NCBI GenBank assembly: GCA_934320655.1
Contig: CAKRFN010000007.1
Location: 62,001-126,000, forward strand
Length of the DNA stretch: 64,000 nucleotides
Source: an uncultured Eubacterium sp.
GTDB lineage: Bacteria > Bacillota > Clostridia > Lachnospirales > Lachnospiraceae
Direction of reading: 5' to 3'
Positions 43,622 to 52,401 of the stretch are shown here, in pieces. Every line of letters starts with the position of its first letter. Positions within the stretch are counted from its first letter, which is position 1. The notes beneath the pieces were generated by a model. The model saw nothing but the letters and a program-made list of their open reading frames with translations. It was not told the DNA's origin and did no database searches. The position numbers were made by a program, and so were the translations under genes.

Positions 43622-45508
43622 TTACTTCATTCCAATATATTCTACGAGAATCCGCTTTACGATCGATTCCGCATCCAGTCCGACCTCACGGTACAACTGC
43701 TCCACGCTGCCCTGCTCCACGAACTGATCCGGTATCGCGATCTGTAACACACGGATCGGCTGTCCGGTATCGGTCAGAAACTGCGTCACCTGCTGTCCGA
43801 AACCTCCGGTAATGACATTTTCCTCAAGTGTGACGAGCAGCTTGTGATCTGCCGACAGCGATAACAGCAGCTGTTCGTCAAGCGGCTTTGCAAAGCGCGC
43901 ATTGATGAGCGAGCACTGGTAATGCCTGTCCTTTAGCTGCTCCCTGACCTCGCGTGCGACCGGTATCATACTGCCGTAGGCGAGCAGTGCGATCTCTGTC
44001 TCATCGTATAAGATCTCGCTCTTACCAAGCCGGATCGGTGCGCGGAATTCCTTCCACTCGTCATACGCATATCCCCTCGGATAGCGCAGCGCGATCGGTC
44101 CGTCGTATGCAAATGCAAAATGCAGCATGTCCGCCAGCTCCCATTTATTTTTCGGTGCCATGAGCACGATATTCGGTATCGTCATCAGGTAGGAAATATC
44201 AAAAATACCCTGGTGTGTCTCGCCGTCGCTGCCGACAATACCGGCACGGTCGATCGCAAAGATCACATGCTGGTTTTGCAGACACACATCATGCAGAATC
44301 TGGTCATAGGCGCGCTGTAAAAAGGACGAATACACCGCAAATACCGGTATGAGTCCCTTCATCGCCAGTCCCGCCGCAAACGTGACCGCATGCTCCTCCG
44401 CGATGCCGACATCAAAAAAGCGCTCCGGAAACTGATTGTGAAACCGTTTCAGTCCGGTTCCGGTCTCCATCGCCGCCGTGATCGCCACGATCCGGTCGTT
44501 GTCCTTTGCGGACAGATTCATGACAGAGGCGAACACATCGGTGTAGTCTGCCTTTTCTTTTTTCTTTTTGAGCAGACCCGTTTCGATATCGAATGCTCCG
44601 GTTCCGTGGAATCTCGCCGGATGGCGTTCTGCTGGTGCATAACCCATGCCCTTTTTCGTGATGACATGCACGATCACCGGACCGTTCACACGCGCCGCCT
44701 TTGCAAACGTGCGCACGAGCAGCGGTATATCATGTCCATCCACCGGACCGAGATAGGTCAATCCCATATTCTCAAAGAGCATCCCCGGTATAAAAAGCTG
44801 CTTGATACTGCTTTTCGTTCTGCGGATACGGCTGACCATCCGGTCGCCGTACACCGGTATTTTCTGCAGCGAATCCAGCACCTCGTTTTTGAGATCCTGA
44901 TATCCGTCCGCAGTCCGTATGCTGTCGAGATACTGTGACATACCTCCCACGTTGTGTGAGATCGACATCTCGTTGTCGTTGAGCACAATGATAAAATTCG
45001 TCTCGAGCTTTGCAGCATTGTTCATCGCCTCGAATGCCATACCGCCGGTGAGCGCGCCATCCCCGATCACCGATACGACCTTATAATCCTCGCCGTTTAA
45101 GTCCCGCGCGACCGCAAGACCGAGTCCTGCCGAGATAGAAGTCGAGCTGTGTCCGGTGTCAAACGTATCCGCCGGACTCTCCTTCCGCTTCGGGAAACCG
45201 CTCATGCCGCCAAATTCGCGCAGCGTGTCAAAGCCCTCCCGCCTGCCTGTGAGCAGCTTGTGCGTATAGCTCTGATGACCGACATCCCAGATAATCGCAT
45301 CCCGCTCGACATCAAACGCGAGATGCAGTGCCATCGTCAGCTCCACAACACCGAGATTGGACGCCAGATGTCCGCCGTGGACACTCACTCTGTCGATTAA
45401 AAACTCCCGGATCTCCGCTGCCAGCTCGCCATAATCTTTTGGGTGTATCTTTTTAATATCATTCGTATGTCTGATATGATCTAACAGACAGCCGGAATGT
45501 ATATCCAT
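43622..45508 (-). CDS. dxs: 1-deoxy-D-xylulose-5-phosphate synthase
   Basis: A 628-residue thiamine-diphosphate enzyme that condenses pyruvate and glyceraldehyde 3-phosphate, the first step of the MEP isoprenoid pathway. The TPP/Mg motif is VIGDGALTGGMAFEAMNNA. HLASNLGVVELTMALH marks the N-terminal domain, and the pyrimidine and transketolase C-terminal domains follow (DRAGIVGSDGETHQG). GGGAGGATGTCGGT precedes the ATG. It follows ispA by 25 bases, linking both isoprenoid steps in one operon. Confidence 0.97.
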   Translation of the reverse strand: MDIHSGCLLDHIRHTNDIKKIHPKDYGELAAEIREFLIDRVSVHGGHLASNLGVVELTMALHLAFDVERDAIIWDVGHQSYTHKLLTGRREGFDTLREFGGMSGFPKRKESPADTFDTGHSSTSISAGLGLAVARDLNGEDYKVVSVIGDGALTGGMAFEAMNNAAKLETNFIIVLNDNEMSISHNVGGMSQYLDSIRTADGYQDLKNEVLDSLQKIPVYGDRMVSRIRRTKSSIKQLFIPGMLFENMGLTYLGPVDGHDIPLLVRTFAKAARVNGPVIVHVITKKGMGYAPAERHPARFHGTGAFDIETGLLKKKKEKADYTDVFASVMNLSAKDNDRIVAITAAMETGTGLKRFHNQFPERFFDVGIAEEHAVTFAAGLAMKGLIPVFAVYSSFLQRAYDQILHDVCLQNQHVIFAIDRAGIVGSDGETHQGIFDISYLMTIPNIVLMAPKNKWELADMLHFAFAYDGPIALRYPRGYAYDEWKEFRAPIRLGKSEILYDETEIALLAYGSMIPVAREVREQLKDRHYQCSLINARFAKPLDEQLLLSLSADHKLLVTLEENVITGGFGQQVTQFLTDTGQPIRVLQIAIPDQFVEQGSVEQLYREVGLDAESIVKRILVEYIGMK

Positions 45509-45533
45509 ACCGACATCCTCCCATGATCGTTCT

Positions 45534-46442
45534 TTAATGATTTCGTACTGTCAGCATCTGCACTAATGCCTCTAAAAATGCCGTATCGCCCGGTATCTGC
45601 CGAAGAATGTCTGTCGCTTCTTCGGAAAGGCGTTTCACCTCACACACCGATGCGTCCATACCGCGCAGTGTGACATACGTCGTTTTCTCATTTCTGGCAT
45701 CGCTGCCGATCGGCTTGCCCAATACTTCCTGTGTGCTCGTAATATCCAGAATATCATCCTGAATCTGGAATGCGATACCGACCGCACGTGCAACCTGCTC
45801 CATCTGTGTGATGCGGTTGTCATCCGCCCCGGCTAAAATCGCACCGATCATCAGTGATGCCTCGATCAGTGCCGCCGTCTTTAACGTATGGATCTGTAGG
45901 ATCTTTTCTAACGTCATGCCGGGCTGCCCTTCCGATTCGACATCGATCACCTGTCCGCCGAGCATCCCATACACACCCGCTTTGTTCGCCAACACCTGCA
46001 TTGCCCGCGCCACAAGCGCCCCGTCCGCAGGATCTTTCACCTGATCAAACGCCTTTGCCGCTGTCTCGAACGCATACGTGAGCAGTCCGTCGCCCGCCAG
46101 TATCCCCATCGCCTCACCGTATTTTGCGTGTGTCGTGAGCTTGCCTCTGCGGTATCTGTCATTATCCATCGCCGGCAGGTCGTCATGCACGAGTGAATAG
46201 GTATGTATCATCTCGATCGCCGCCGCAAACGGCTCCGCAAGCGTGCCCTCGCCGCCGGACAGCCGGTAGCTCTCCAACAGGAGCACCGGACGCAGACGCT
46301 TTCCGCCTGCCAGCACACTGTATTCCATTGCCTCCAGAACCGTCCGCTGCATCCCCTCCACAGGCGGCAGATATGCCGAAATCACCTGCTCTGCCTGCGT
46401 CACACGCTGCTGTAACTGCTGTTCGATATGCTCACTGCTCAT
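45534..46442 (-). CDS. ispA: Polyprenyl (farnesyl/geranyl) diphosphate synthase
   Basis: A 302-residue enzyme that builds short-chain prenyl diphosphates from IPP and DMAPP. The first aspartate-rich motif is SLVHDDLPAMDND and the second is FQIQDDILD; GGKRLRP is the substrate-binding motif. The length and the wider first motif fit bacterial farnesyl diphosphate synthases, though product length cannot be proved here. It lies between xseB and dxs as in Bacillus. GGAGG lies nine bases before the ATG. Confidence 0.93.
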   Translation of the reverse strand: MSSEHIEQQLQQRVTQAEQVISAYLPPVEGMQRTVLEAMEYSVLAGGKRLRPVLLLESYRLSGGEGTLAEPFAAAIEMIHTYSLVHDDLPAMDNDRYRRGKLTTHAKYGEAMGILAGDGLLTYAFETAAKAFDQVKDPADGALVARAMQVLANKAGVYGMLGGQVIDVESEGQPGMTLEKILQIHTLKTAALIEASLMIGAILAGADDNRITQMEQVARAVGIAFQIQDDILDITSTQEVLGKPIGSDARNEKTTYVTLRGMDASVCEVKRLSEEATDILRQIPGDTAFLEALVQMLTVRNH

Positions 46443-46460
46443 TGATCTAAGCCTCCGATC

Positions 46461-46703
46461 TCAATTCTCCGATTCACCTTCCGTTGTCTGCGCTGCATCA
46501 TCAAACGGCGCAAGACTGCCGTCCTCGTTCATCACGAGCATTTTCTTCTCCACCTGATCGATCCGTCCGTTACACGCACGGATGATCTGCATGCCCTGCT
46601 CATATGCCGCAAATGCATCCTCCAACGCGATCTGCGGCTGCTCCAATTTTGCTGCAATCTCCTCTGCCTGTGCAAATAATTCTTCCAGACTCACTTCCTG
46701 CAT
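46461..46703 (-). CDS. xseB: Exodeoxyribonuclease VII small subunit
   Basis: An 80-residue helical protein (SLEELFAQAEEIAAKLEQPQ, then EDAFAAYEQGMQIIRACNGR), the usual size for XseB. It forms the multi-subunit coat on XseA in the single-strand exonuclease VII. It overlaps the end of xseA by 13 bases, which suggests coupled translation. Confidence 0.93.
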   Translation of the reverse strand: MQEVSLEELFAQAEEIAAKLEQPQIALEDAFAAYEQGMQIIRACNGRIDQVEKKMLVMNEDGSLAPFDDAAQTTEGESEN

Positions 46704-47896
46704 TGTTTCTCCTCCACGCGGGTCTTTACGTCTCCGTCCAGCATGTGCAGCGTCAGCCGCATGCCGGTCTCTATCCGCTCAAAATCATTCACTACATTTC
46801 CATCCTCGTCCGTCACAAGCGAATAACCTGCCGACAGCTTGCGCAGCGGTGAGCCGGACTCCATGCGCTGTGCCAGCAGCTGCATCCGGTGTCTCGCATC
46901 ATGCAGCAACTGCTCCATCCGCTGTGTCATGCGTTCCTCCAGATCGGTAATATACTGCCGCCTCATATTGAGCTGGTTCTGCGGACTGGCGTATTTGATC
47001 CGGAGCGCCAGCGCCTGCACGCGGCTGCGCAGCAATGCTAACTGCTGCTGCATCTGCCGCTCCATGCGAAACTGCATCTCATCGATATATGCCTGCGCCG
47101 TGTCGAGCTTCCATACCGCCAGTTCCGCCGCCGCAGAAGGGGTCGGTGCCCGCAGGTCTGCCACATAGTCAATCAAAGTCGTATCGGTCTCATGTCCGAC
47201 CGCCGAGATCACCGGCACCGGACAGTCAAACACCGCACGCCCGACTGCCTCCTCATTGAACGCCCACAGATCCTCGATCGAACCGCCGCCGCGCCCAACG
47301 ATCATCACATCCACGCCGAGCTGCTCCATCGCATGAATACCGTTGATAATACTGGCGACTGCACCGTCTCCCTGTACCAGCGCCGGATATAAAATGAGCT
47401 GTACGGTCGGATTTCTCCGATGCGCAATCGTCTGGATATCACGGATCGCAGCCCCGGTCGGTGCCGTGACAATACCGATCGTGCGCGGATACGCCGGAAT
47501 CGGCTGTTTGTACTCCTGTGCAAACATACCCATCTCCGCAAGCTCGCGCTTGAGCTGTTCGAGCCGCACATACCGCTCACCCACGCCATCGAGCGTGATC
47601 TGCTTTGCATAGAGCTGATATTTGCCGTCCCTCTCATACACCTGCACAGAACCGCTCACGATTACATTGTCGCCCTCTTTCATGCGGAAGGTGAGTCCGC
47701 GCCGGTTGCCCGCAAACATCACACATGCGATCGCTCCCACCGCATCCTTGAGTGTAAAATAAATATGCCCCGATGCGTGGTACTTACAGTTCGACACCTC
47801 GCCCCGCACCAGAATCCGCTCCAGCAGAAAATCCTGTGCAAACATATTTTTGATATATTGATTTACCTGTCCGACGGAATATACGTTTTGTTTCAT
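46691..47896 (-). CDS. xseA: Exodeoxyribonuclease VII large subunit
   Basis: A 401-residue nuclease subunit with an N-terminal OB fold (YSVGQVNQYIKNMFAQDFLL, then GEVSNCKYHASGHIYFTLKD). The catalytic domain is recognisable by GIVTAPTGAAIRDIQTIAHR and GRGGGSIEDLWAFNEE plus SAVGHETDTTLIDYVADLRA. A C-terminal coiled coil follows. It degrades single-stranded DNA in both directions. Length is slightly shorter than in E. coli but typical of Clostridia. Confidence 0.96.
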   Translation of the reverse strand: MKQNVYSVGQVNQYIKNMFAQDFLLERILVRGEVSNCKYHASGHIYFTLKDAVGAIACVMFAGNRRGLTFRMKEGDNVIVSGSVQVYERDGKYQLYAKQITLDGVGERYVRLEQLKRELAEMGMFAQEYKQPIPAYPRTIGIVTAPTGAAIRDIQTIAHRRNPTVQLILYPALVQGDGAVASIINGIHAMEQLGVDVMIVGRGGGSIEDLWAFNEEAVGRAVFDCPVPVISAVGHETDTTLIDYVADLRAPTPSAAAELAVWKLDTAQAYIDEMQFRMERQMQQQLALLRSRVQALALRIKYASPQNQLNMRRQYITDLEERMTQRMEQLLHDARHRMQLLAQRMESGSPLRKLSAGYSLVTDEDGNVVNDFERIETGMRLTLHMLDGDVKTRVEEKQCRK

Positions 47897-47929
47897 AACA
47901 TTCCTTGCTGCCCGTCCGGTCTGCGCCGC

Positions 47930-48325
47930 CTATGCGATACGTGCCAGCACGCCGTTGACAAAAGACGAGGAGTTGTCCTCCCCATACTCCTTTGCCAGCT
48001 CGACCGCCTCATTGATCGCCACTCCGGTCGGTACATCTTCCTCATATTTGATCTCATAGACTGCCACACGGATCAAGGTGAGCTCCACCTTCGCCATACG
48101 GCTTGTCTTCCAGTTTGTCGCACTTGAATTGATAGTCTCATCGATCTCCGGCAGATGTGCCAGAATATCCTCTACCTTGTGCTCGATATAAGCGCGGTCG
48201 TTATCGTCCGCAGTATCCAGCTCATCCATAAACAGCCGTAACTGCTCCGGAATCTCCTCCTCGTTATGGAATTCCACGCGAAATACCATCTTAAAAATCA
48301 ATTCCCTGATTTCTCGTCTTGTCAT
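47930..48325 (-). CDS. nusB: Transcription antitermination factor NusB
   Basis: A 131-residue all-helical protein with the family C-terminal motif LTLIRVAVYEIKYEEDVPTG and VAINEAVELAKEYGEDNS. With NusE (S10) it binds boxA in rRNA leaders and aids antitermination. AAGGGAGAGCATT places the start at 48325 (MTRREIREL). It lies between Asp23 and xseA. In Bacillus folD sits between nusB and xseA; here folD is absent from this position. Confidence 0.94.
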   Translation of the reverse strand: MTRREIRELIFKMVFRVEFHNEEEIPEQLRLFMDELDTADDNDRAYIEHKVEDILAHLPEIDETINSSATNWKTSRMAKVELTLIRVAVYEIKYEEDVPTGVAINEAVELAKEYGEDNSSSFVNGVLARIA

Positions 48326-48395
48326 AATGCTCTCCCTTTGTATAAAAATGAGTGCCTGTGCACTCACAGACACTCAGATGCCTTCCGGTCTGACT

Positions 48396-48773
48396 CTATT
48401 TTGTATCCGTCATATCCACACTCGCAATACGCACATTGATCGTGCCTACCTCGAGTCCGGTCATTGTCTCGATCGCGGTGCGCACACGCTCCTGCACATT
48501 GCCGGATACTTCCGGAATCGCATAACCGTATTTGATATTCAGATTCACATCGACCGTCACGATACCGTCCAGTACCTCTACACGGATACCCTTTGCCAGA
48601 TATTTGACTCCTGTCTTGGCTACGATCTCATTTGTAATATTGCCTGCCATCGATGCAACACCCTCTACCTCTGTCGCTGCAAGACCCGCAATGATCGATA
48701 CCACTTCATCAGCCACACGGATAACCCCCATCTGGTCTTCTTTTATTTTTAATGATTTGCGATTTTCTTCCAT
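48396..48773 (-). CDS. Asp23/Gls24 family envelope stress protein
   Basis: A 125-residue protein (MEENRKSLKIKEDQMGVIRV) with the Asp23 core: VISIIAGLAATEVEGVASMAG-like and VDVNLNIKYGYAIPEV segments. It corresponds to YqhY of Bacillus, encoded before nusB and linked there to fatty-acid synthesis control. GCAGGAGGTTACACAAC sets the start at 48773. It is the first gene of the block that runs through nusB to recN. Confidence 0.93.
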   Translation of the reverse strand: MEENRKSLKIKEDQMGVIRVADEVVSIIAGLAATEVEGVASMAGNITNEIVAKTGVKYLAKGIRVEVLDGIVTVDVNLNIKYGYAIPEVSGNVQERVRTAIETMTGLEVGTINVRIASVDMTDTK

Positions 48774-48878
48774 GTTGTGTAACCTCCTGCTTTGTTCTGC
48801 GTCCATTCATAGCTGTTCCCAGTCTCACATTATTTTACACCATCCCATGCTAAATAACAAGCAAAACGTGTGCGATGC

Positions 48879-48907
48879 TTGCAGAACATGCGAAAAATGT
48901 ATATACT
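48879..48907 (+). promoter_or_regulatory. Promoter for the two small plus-strand genes
   Basis: TTGCAG (48879) and TATACT (48902) have a 17-base spacer and lie 36 bases before the start at 48944, in the divergent region with the Asp23 gene. Confidence 0.65.
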
Positions 48908-48943
48908 GTAACTGATATTTTTTTACGAGCGAAAGGAGCAGTC

Positions 48944-49264
48944 ATGGTTCAACGAAGTGACCTGTTTCACCTGTCATTTTATAAAAAAACTCATTTTACC
49001 GGAAGCTGTCAGGGAATGCGCTACTATATCACCAAGGCAAGTGCTTCCGACGAAGAAGATGCACCCGACGTACTGCGTGCGACTGTCTATCCGGAACCGT
49101 ATAACTACGACCACACACCGGATGAGGACAAGACCTCCAGCAACTTCCCATTTACGGAGGAAGGGCTGGATCTCGCCTGCGAATGGTTAAACGAACAATA
49201 TGACGCGCGCCGCGATTACTGGCAGCTCTGCCAGAAAGCGGGATTGTTCCCGCCAAACACCTGA
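48944..49264 (+). CDS. Small conserved protein (Lachnospiraceae type), 106 residues
   Basis: A soluble protein starting MVQRSDLFHLSFYKKTHFTG, with a tryptophan-rich end (CEWLNEQYDARRDYWQLC) and an acidic middle. In my recollection close relatives are often labelled GNAT acetyltransferase in Lachnospiraceae genomes, but it is far too short for that fold and no acetyl-CoA loop is visible, so I leave the function open. GAAAGGAGCAGTC precedes the ATG at 48944. It forms a two-gene unit with the small membrane protein that follows after 15 bases. Confidence 0.8.
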   Translation: MVQRSDLFHLSFYKKTHFTGSCQGMRYYITKASASDEEDAPDVLRATVYPEPYNYDHTPDEDKTSSNFPFTEEGLDLACEWLNEQYDARRDYWQLCQKAGLFPPNT

Positions 49265-49279
49265 AAGGAGTACCGTTCT

Positions 49280-49474
49280 ATGAAAAAAGCAAAACGAATC
49301 CTCGCCATCATCGGCTGTATCCTGTTAGTGTCGATGTACGTCGTCACGATCGTACTCGCGCTCACGGATGATCCCAATACGATGAACGCCTTCCGCGCTT
49401 CGATCTACTGTACGATCATCGTACCCGTACTGATCTGGGCATACAGCTTCATTTACAAATTACTAAAAAAATAA
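49280..49474 (+). CDS. Small membrane protein with two transmembrane helices
   Basis: A 64-residue protein with a basic start (MKKAKR) and two hydrophobic helices (about residues 7-28 and 40-60), ending in LLKK. GAAAGGAGTACCGTTCT precedes the ATG. It lies 15 bases after the preceding gene and its stop codon is inside the terminator stem. Function unknown. Confidence 0.75.
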   Translation: MKKAKRILAIIGCILLVSMYVVTIVLALTDDPNTMNAFRASIYCTIIVPVLIWAYSFIYKLLKK

Positions 49475-49499
49475 CACGCATAACGCGTGTTATTTTTTT
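49464..49499. terminator. Bidirectional terminator between the small membrane gene and purA
   Basis: Nine-base arms ATAACACGC/GCGTGTTAT are flanked by an A-run on one side and a T-run on the other. It can end transcripts arriving from both directions. Confidence 0.88.
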
Positions 49500-49503
49500 G
49501 CAT

Positions 49504-50793
49504 TTATTTTAAAGCTGAAGTTCTGTAAATAATATCCTCTCTGCCCGGTCCGTTTGATACCATGGTGATCGGGTATCCGATGTGCTGCTCGATAAACTCG
49601 ATGTACTTGCGGCAGTTCTCCGGCAGCTCCTCAAATGTGCGGATGCCCTGAACATCACATTTCCATCCGGGCAGTACCTCGATCACGGGCTTTGCCTTTT
49701 TCAGCTTTGCCGTGACAGGGAAATCGGTCGTCACTTCTCCGTCGATCTCATAACCGATACATACCGGAATCTCATCGAGATAACCGAGTGCATCTACGAC
49801 TGTCAGAACAACATCGGTCGTGCCCTGCAGACGGCAGCCGTATTTGCTTGCCACGCAGTCGAACCAGCCGACACGCCTCGGTCTGCCGGTCGTAGCGCCG
49901 TACTCTCCGCCGTCTCCACCGTGGTTTCTAAGCAGCTCTGCCTCTTCTCCGAAGATCTCGCTGACGAACTCACCGGCACCGACCGCAGACGAATATGCCT
50001 TTACAACCGTCACGATCTGCTTGATCTCATACGGCGGAATGCCTGCGCCGATCGCACCGTAGGCAGCCAGTGTAGAGGAAGATGTCACCATCGGGTAGAT
50101 GCCGTGGTCGGGATCCTTCATCGTTCCGAGCTGACCCTCTAATAAAATCGTCTTGTTTTCCTTCAATGCCTCTGCCAGATATGCAGATACATCGCATACA
50201 TACGGCTCAATCATTTCACGGTAGCCGTGCAGCTCCTCAAGCAGCTCCTCCGGCTTGATCGCGGGCTTGTGATACAGATGCTCTAAAATTACGTTTTTCT
50301 GCTCGCAGATGCGCTCAACTTTTTCCTTTAACAGCTCCTCGTCAAACAGCTCGCTGACCTGAAAACCGATCTTTGCATATTTATCTGAATAAAAAGGTGC
50401 GATACCGGATTTGGTCGATCCGAAGGATTTTCCACCAAGACGCTCCTCCTCATACTGATCAAACAGTACATGATAAGACATTACCATCTGTGCACGGTCC
50501 GATACAAGGATCTTCGGTGTCGGCACACCCTTCGATGTGATGTCTTTGATCTCGTTAAACAGCTTCTTCACATCGAGTGCCACACCATTTCCGATAATGC
50601 TCGTCGTATGGTCGTAGAATACACCGCTGGGCAATGTATGTAACGCAAACTTGCCATAATTGTTTTTGATCGTATGACCTGCGTTTGCTCCGCCCTGGAA
50701 ACGAATGATAATGTCCGCATCCTTTGCAAGCATATCGGTGATCTTTCCCTTACCTTCGTCGCCCCAGTTCGCTCCTACTACTGCTTTAACCAT
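49504..50793 (-). CDS. purA: Adenylosuccinate synthetase
   Basis: A 429-residue enzyme that joins IMP and aspartate using GTP, the first step from IMP to AMP. The GTP loop is VVGANWGDEGKGKITDML, IRFQGGANAGHTI follows, and GATTGRPRRVGWFD is the conserved central motif. Length is typical. AATCAGGAGGTACTGAG precedes the ATG. It is alone on its transcript, bounded by terminators on both sides. Confidence 0.97.
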   Translation of the reverse strand: MVKAVVGANWGDEGKGKITDMLAKDADIIIRFQGGANAGHTIKNNYGKFALHTLPSGVFYDHTTSIIGNGVALDVKKLFNEIKDITSKGVPTPKILVSDRAQMVMSYHVLFDQYEEERLGGKSFGSTKSGIAPFYSDKYAKIGFQVSELFDEELLKEKVERICEQKNVILEHLYHKPAIKPEELLEELHGYREMIEPYVCDVSAYLAEALKENKTILLEGQLGTMKDPDHGIYPMVTSSSTLAAYGAIGAGIPPYEIKQIVTVVKAYSSAVGAGEFVSEIFGEEAELLRNHGGDGGEYGATTGRPRRVGWFDCVASKYGCRLQGTTDVVLTVVDALGYLDEIPVCIGYEIDGEVTTDFPVTAKLKKAKPVIEVLPGWKCDVQGIRTFEELPENCRKYIEFIEQHIGYPITMVSNGPGREDIIYRTSALK

Positions 50794-50860
50794 CTCAGTA
50801 CCTCCTGATTTGTCACAGAATGATATATATTCTGTTTATTTGTAAATATGACTATCGCAT

Positions 50861-50888
50861 AAAAAAAGCAGGCGTAAAAACCTGCTTT
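50861..50888 (-). terminator. Terminator between degV and purA
   Basis: Arms AAAGCAGG/CCTGCTTT with an eight-base loop are followed on the minus strand by a run of seven T. It lies after degV and 68 bases before the purA start. Confidence 0.85.
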
Positions 50889-50901
50889 CCCAATGTCCGT
50901 T

Positions 50902-50941
50902 TTTACTTTCTGATTATACATGATAACAATCAGAAAGTAAA
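50902..50941 (-). promoter_or_regulatory. 14-base perfect inverted repeat containing a TATAAT box, upstream of purA
   Basis: TTTACTTTCTGATT and AATCAGAAAGTAAA are exact complements around a 12-base loop. Read on the minus strand, TTTACT and TATAAT stand 17 bases apart within it. It could be the purA promoter inside an operator, or an extra hairpin at the end of degV. Confidence 0.45.
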
Positions 50942-50980
50942 GGGCTATTGTTCATCGTGTACGCATGAGAACTGCTCTTT

Positions 50981-51859
50981 TTACGCCGGATCACCGATGC
51001 GGTGTGAAGTCGCCAGCGCCAGCGCTCCGGGTCCGATATGGCAGGAGACGCTCAGTGACAGCGGATTGATCACGATCTCATGATCCGGAAAATACTCATT
51101 GACCTCGTCCCGGAACTGCTTCGCAGCCTCACGGTCATAGGTGTAGGCGATCTCCAGATACATATTGCTGCCGGAGGCATCATGGAAACGCTCCTCAAAA
51201 TCCTTTTTGATCGCATCGATCATGATCGTCTTTGCCTGCTTAACTGTGCGCGCCTTTGCAAACGCATCCAGCTTCTCTCCCTGAATCTGCAGCACAGGCT
51301 TGAGCTTTAACAAGGTGCCGAGCGCCGCTGCCGCCGGAGTGATCCGTCCGCCGCGCTTGAGATAGGTCAGCGTATCTACCATAATGTAAATCGATGACTG
51401 AAACTTCTCGTCTAAGAGGATCTCACGGATCTCCTTCGCGCTCTTTCCCTGATCTGCCAGCAGCTTTGCGTCATAGACCGACTGCCGCTGCGTAACGGAA
51501 ATACGCTGGTTATCCACGACAAATACTTTTCCGTCAAACGGTTCTTCCTGCGCGAGCATATAAGCAGTCTGGCACGAGCTGGACAAACCGCTCGACATCG
51601 GAATATATACGACCTCATCATAATCTCTCAAAAGCCTGCTCCACTCATCGGTCACACTGCCGACCGTCGGCATGGACGTCTTAATCTCGGCTCCCTCTGT
51701 CAATCTGTCATAAAAATCTTCCTGCGAGAGATCGATCTCCTCAAAAAACATCTGGTCATTGATATAAAACGGCATCGGTATGACATACAGACCGCTTCGT
51801 GCAGCCTCTGCCTGCGTGATACCGGAATTGCTGTCCGTCAGAATTGCTACCTTACTCAT
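50981..51859 (-). CDS. DegV family fatty-acid-binding protein
   Basis: A 292-residue protein of the DegV family, whose members bind a fatty acid between two domains and can deliver it to the fatty-acid kinase FakA. The N-terminal motif is VAILTDSNSGIT, a central TSMPTVGSV loop follows, then VYIPMSSGLSSSCQTA, all typical. GGAGGATACAT places the start at 51859. No kinase gene is adjacent. A hairpin and a terminator follow it. Confidence 0.93.
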   Translation of the reverse strand: MSKVAILTDSNSGITQAEAARSGLYVIPMPFYINDQMFFEEIDLSQEDFYDRLTEGAEIKTSMPTVGSVTDEWSRLLRDYDEVVYIPMSSGLSSSCQTAYMLAQEEPFDGKVFVVDNQRISVTQRQSVYDAKLLADQGKSAKEIREILLDEKFQSSIYIMVDTLTYLKRGGRITPAAAALGTLLKLKPVLQIQGEKLDAFAKARTVKQAKTIMIDAIKKDFEERFHDASGSNMYLEIAYTYDREAAKQFRDEVNEYFPDHEIVINPLSLSVSCHIGPGALALATSHRIGDPA

Positions 51860-51917
51860 ATGTATCCTCCACAAGTGCTAAATATGTTTCATCATAACAT
51901 ACTTTTGTCATGAATGC

Positions 51918-51948
51918 AAAAAGAGGCGTGCGCACAGCGCACACCTCT
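51918..51948 (-). terminator. Terminator after the 77-residue protein gene
   Basis: On the minus strand AGAGGTGTGCGC and GCGCACGCCTCT pair (one mismatch) around TGT, then a T-run follows. Confidence 0.85.
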
Positions 51949-51983
51949 CTGATTTCATTATGTTATGTAACCGGTGAATCCGA

Positions 51984-52217
51984 TTAGTTGTTCATCATGA
52001 AGTGAAGGATCTTCTCTACATCCTCTTTCTCATGTGCAACGATCTCCATCTCAGGAATATCTCCGTTTGAGAAGATGTTTGCCAATGATACATACTGGCT
52101 GAGCTTTGACTTTAAGTTCAGGCGGTCTCCCTCGCCGGTAACCAGCTCTACTGTACCATCACAGCTATCGATCATCTTGAAAAATGCGTTTACGTCTTTA
52201 ATGTTCTGAACCTTCAT
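51984..52217 (-). CDS. Small conserved protein, 77 residues
   Basis: A soluble acidic protein starting MKVQNIKDVNAFFKMIDSCD and containing VELVTGEGDRLNLKSKLSQY and IPEMEIVAHEKEDVEKILHF. It looks like a compact alpha/beta protein that is widely conserved in Lachnospiraceae; relatives are sometimes labelled poly(A) polymerase, which nothing here supports. AAAGGAGAACTAATT precedes the ATG at 52217. It is a single-gene unit downstream of groL with its own terminator. Confidence 0.75.
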   Translation of the reverse strand: MKVQNIKDVNAFFKMIDSCDGTVELVTGEGDRLNLKSKLSQYVSLANIFSNGDIPEMEIVAHEKEDVEKILHFMMNN

Positions 52218-52332
52218 AATTAGTTCTCCTTTCTTTTGACCGCTCCTTCTACTGAGCAGCACCTTTTTCTCTTTCTTAACTTACGCCCTTAGTATATCAT
52301 ACTTTTTAGGAATTTCAATGTACAATATGTAC

Positions 52333-52372
52333 AAAAAATGCGGTCAATTCTTTAAAAGAACCGACCGCATTT
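52333..52372 (-). terminator. Terminator of the groESL operon
   Basis: Ten-base arms AAATGCGGTC/GACCGCATTT, with a smaller inner pairing, are followed on the minus strand by TTTTTTG, 30 bases after the groL stop. Confidence 0.88.
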
Positions 52373-52401
52373 GTATATTTTACACAATTCTTACACAAAA
52401 A

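Noticed and set aside
48944..49264. GNAT acetyltransferase label for the 106-residue protein
   Set aside because: Too short for the fold and without an acetyl-CoA loop.
50794..50941. Purine riboswitch upstream of purA
   Set aside because: No three-helix core with the conserved purine-riboswitch loops; only two simple hairpins.
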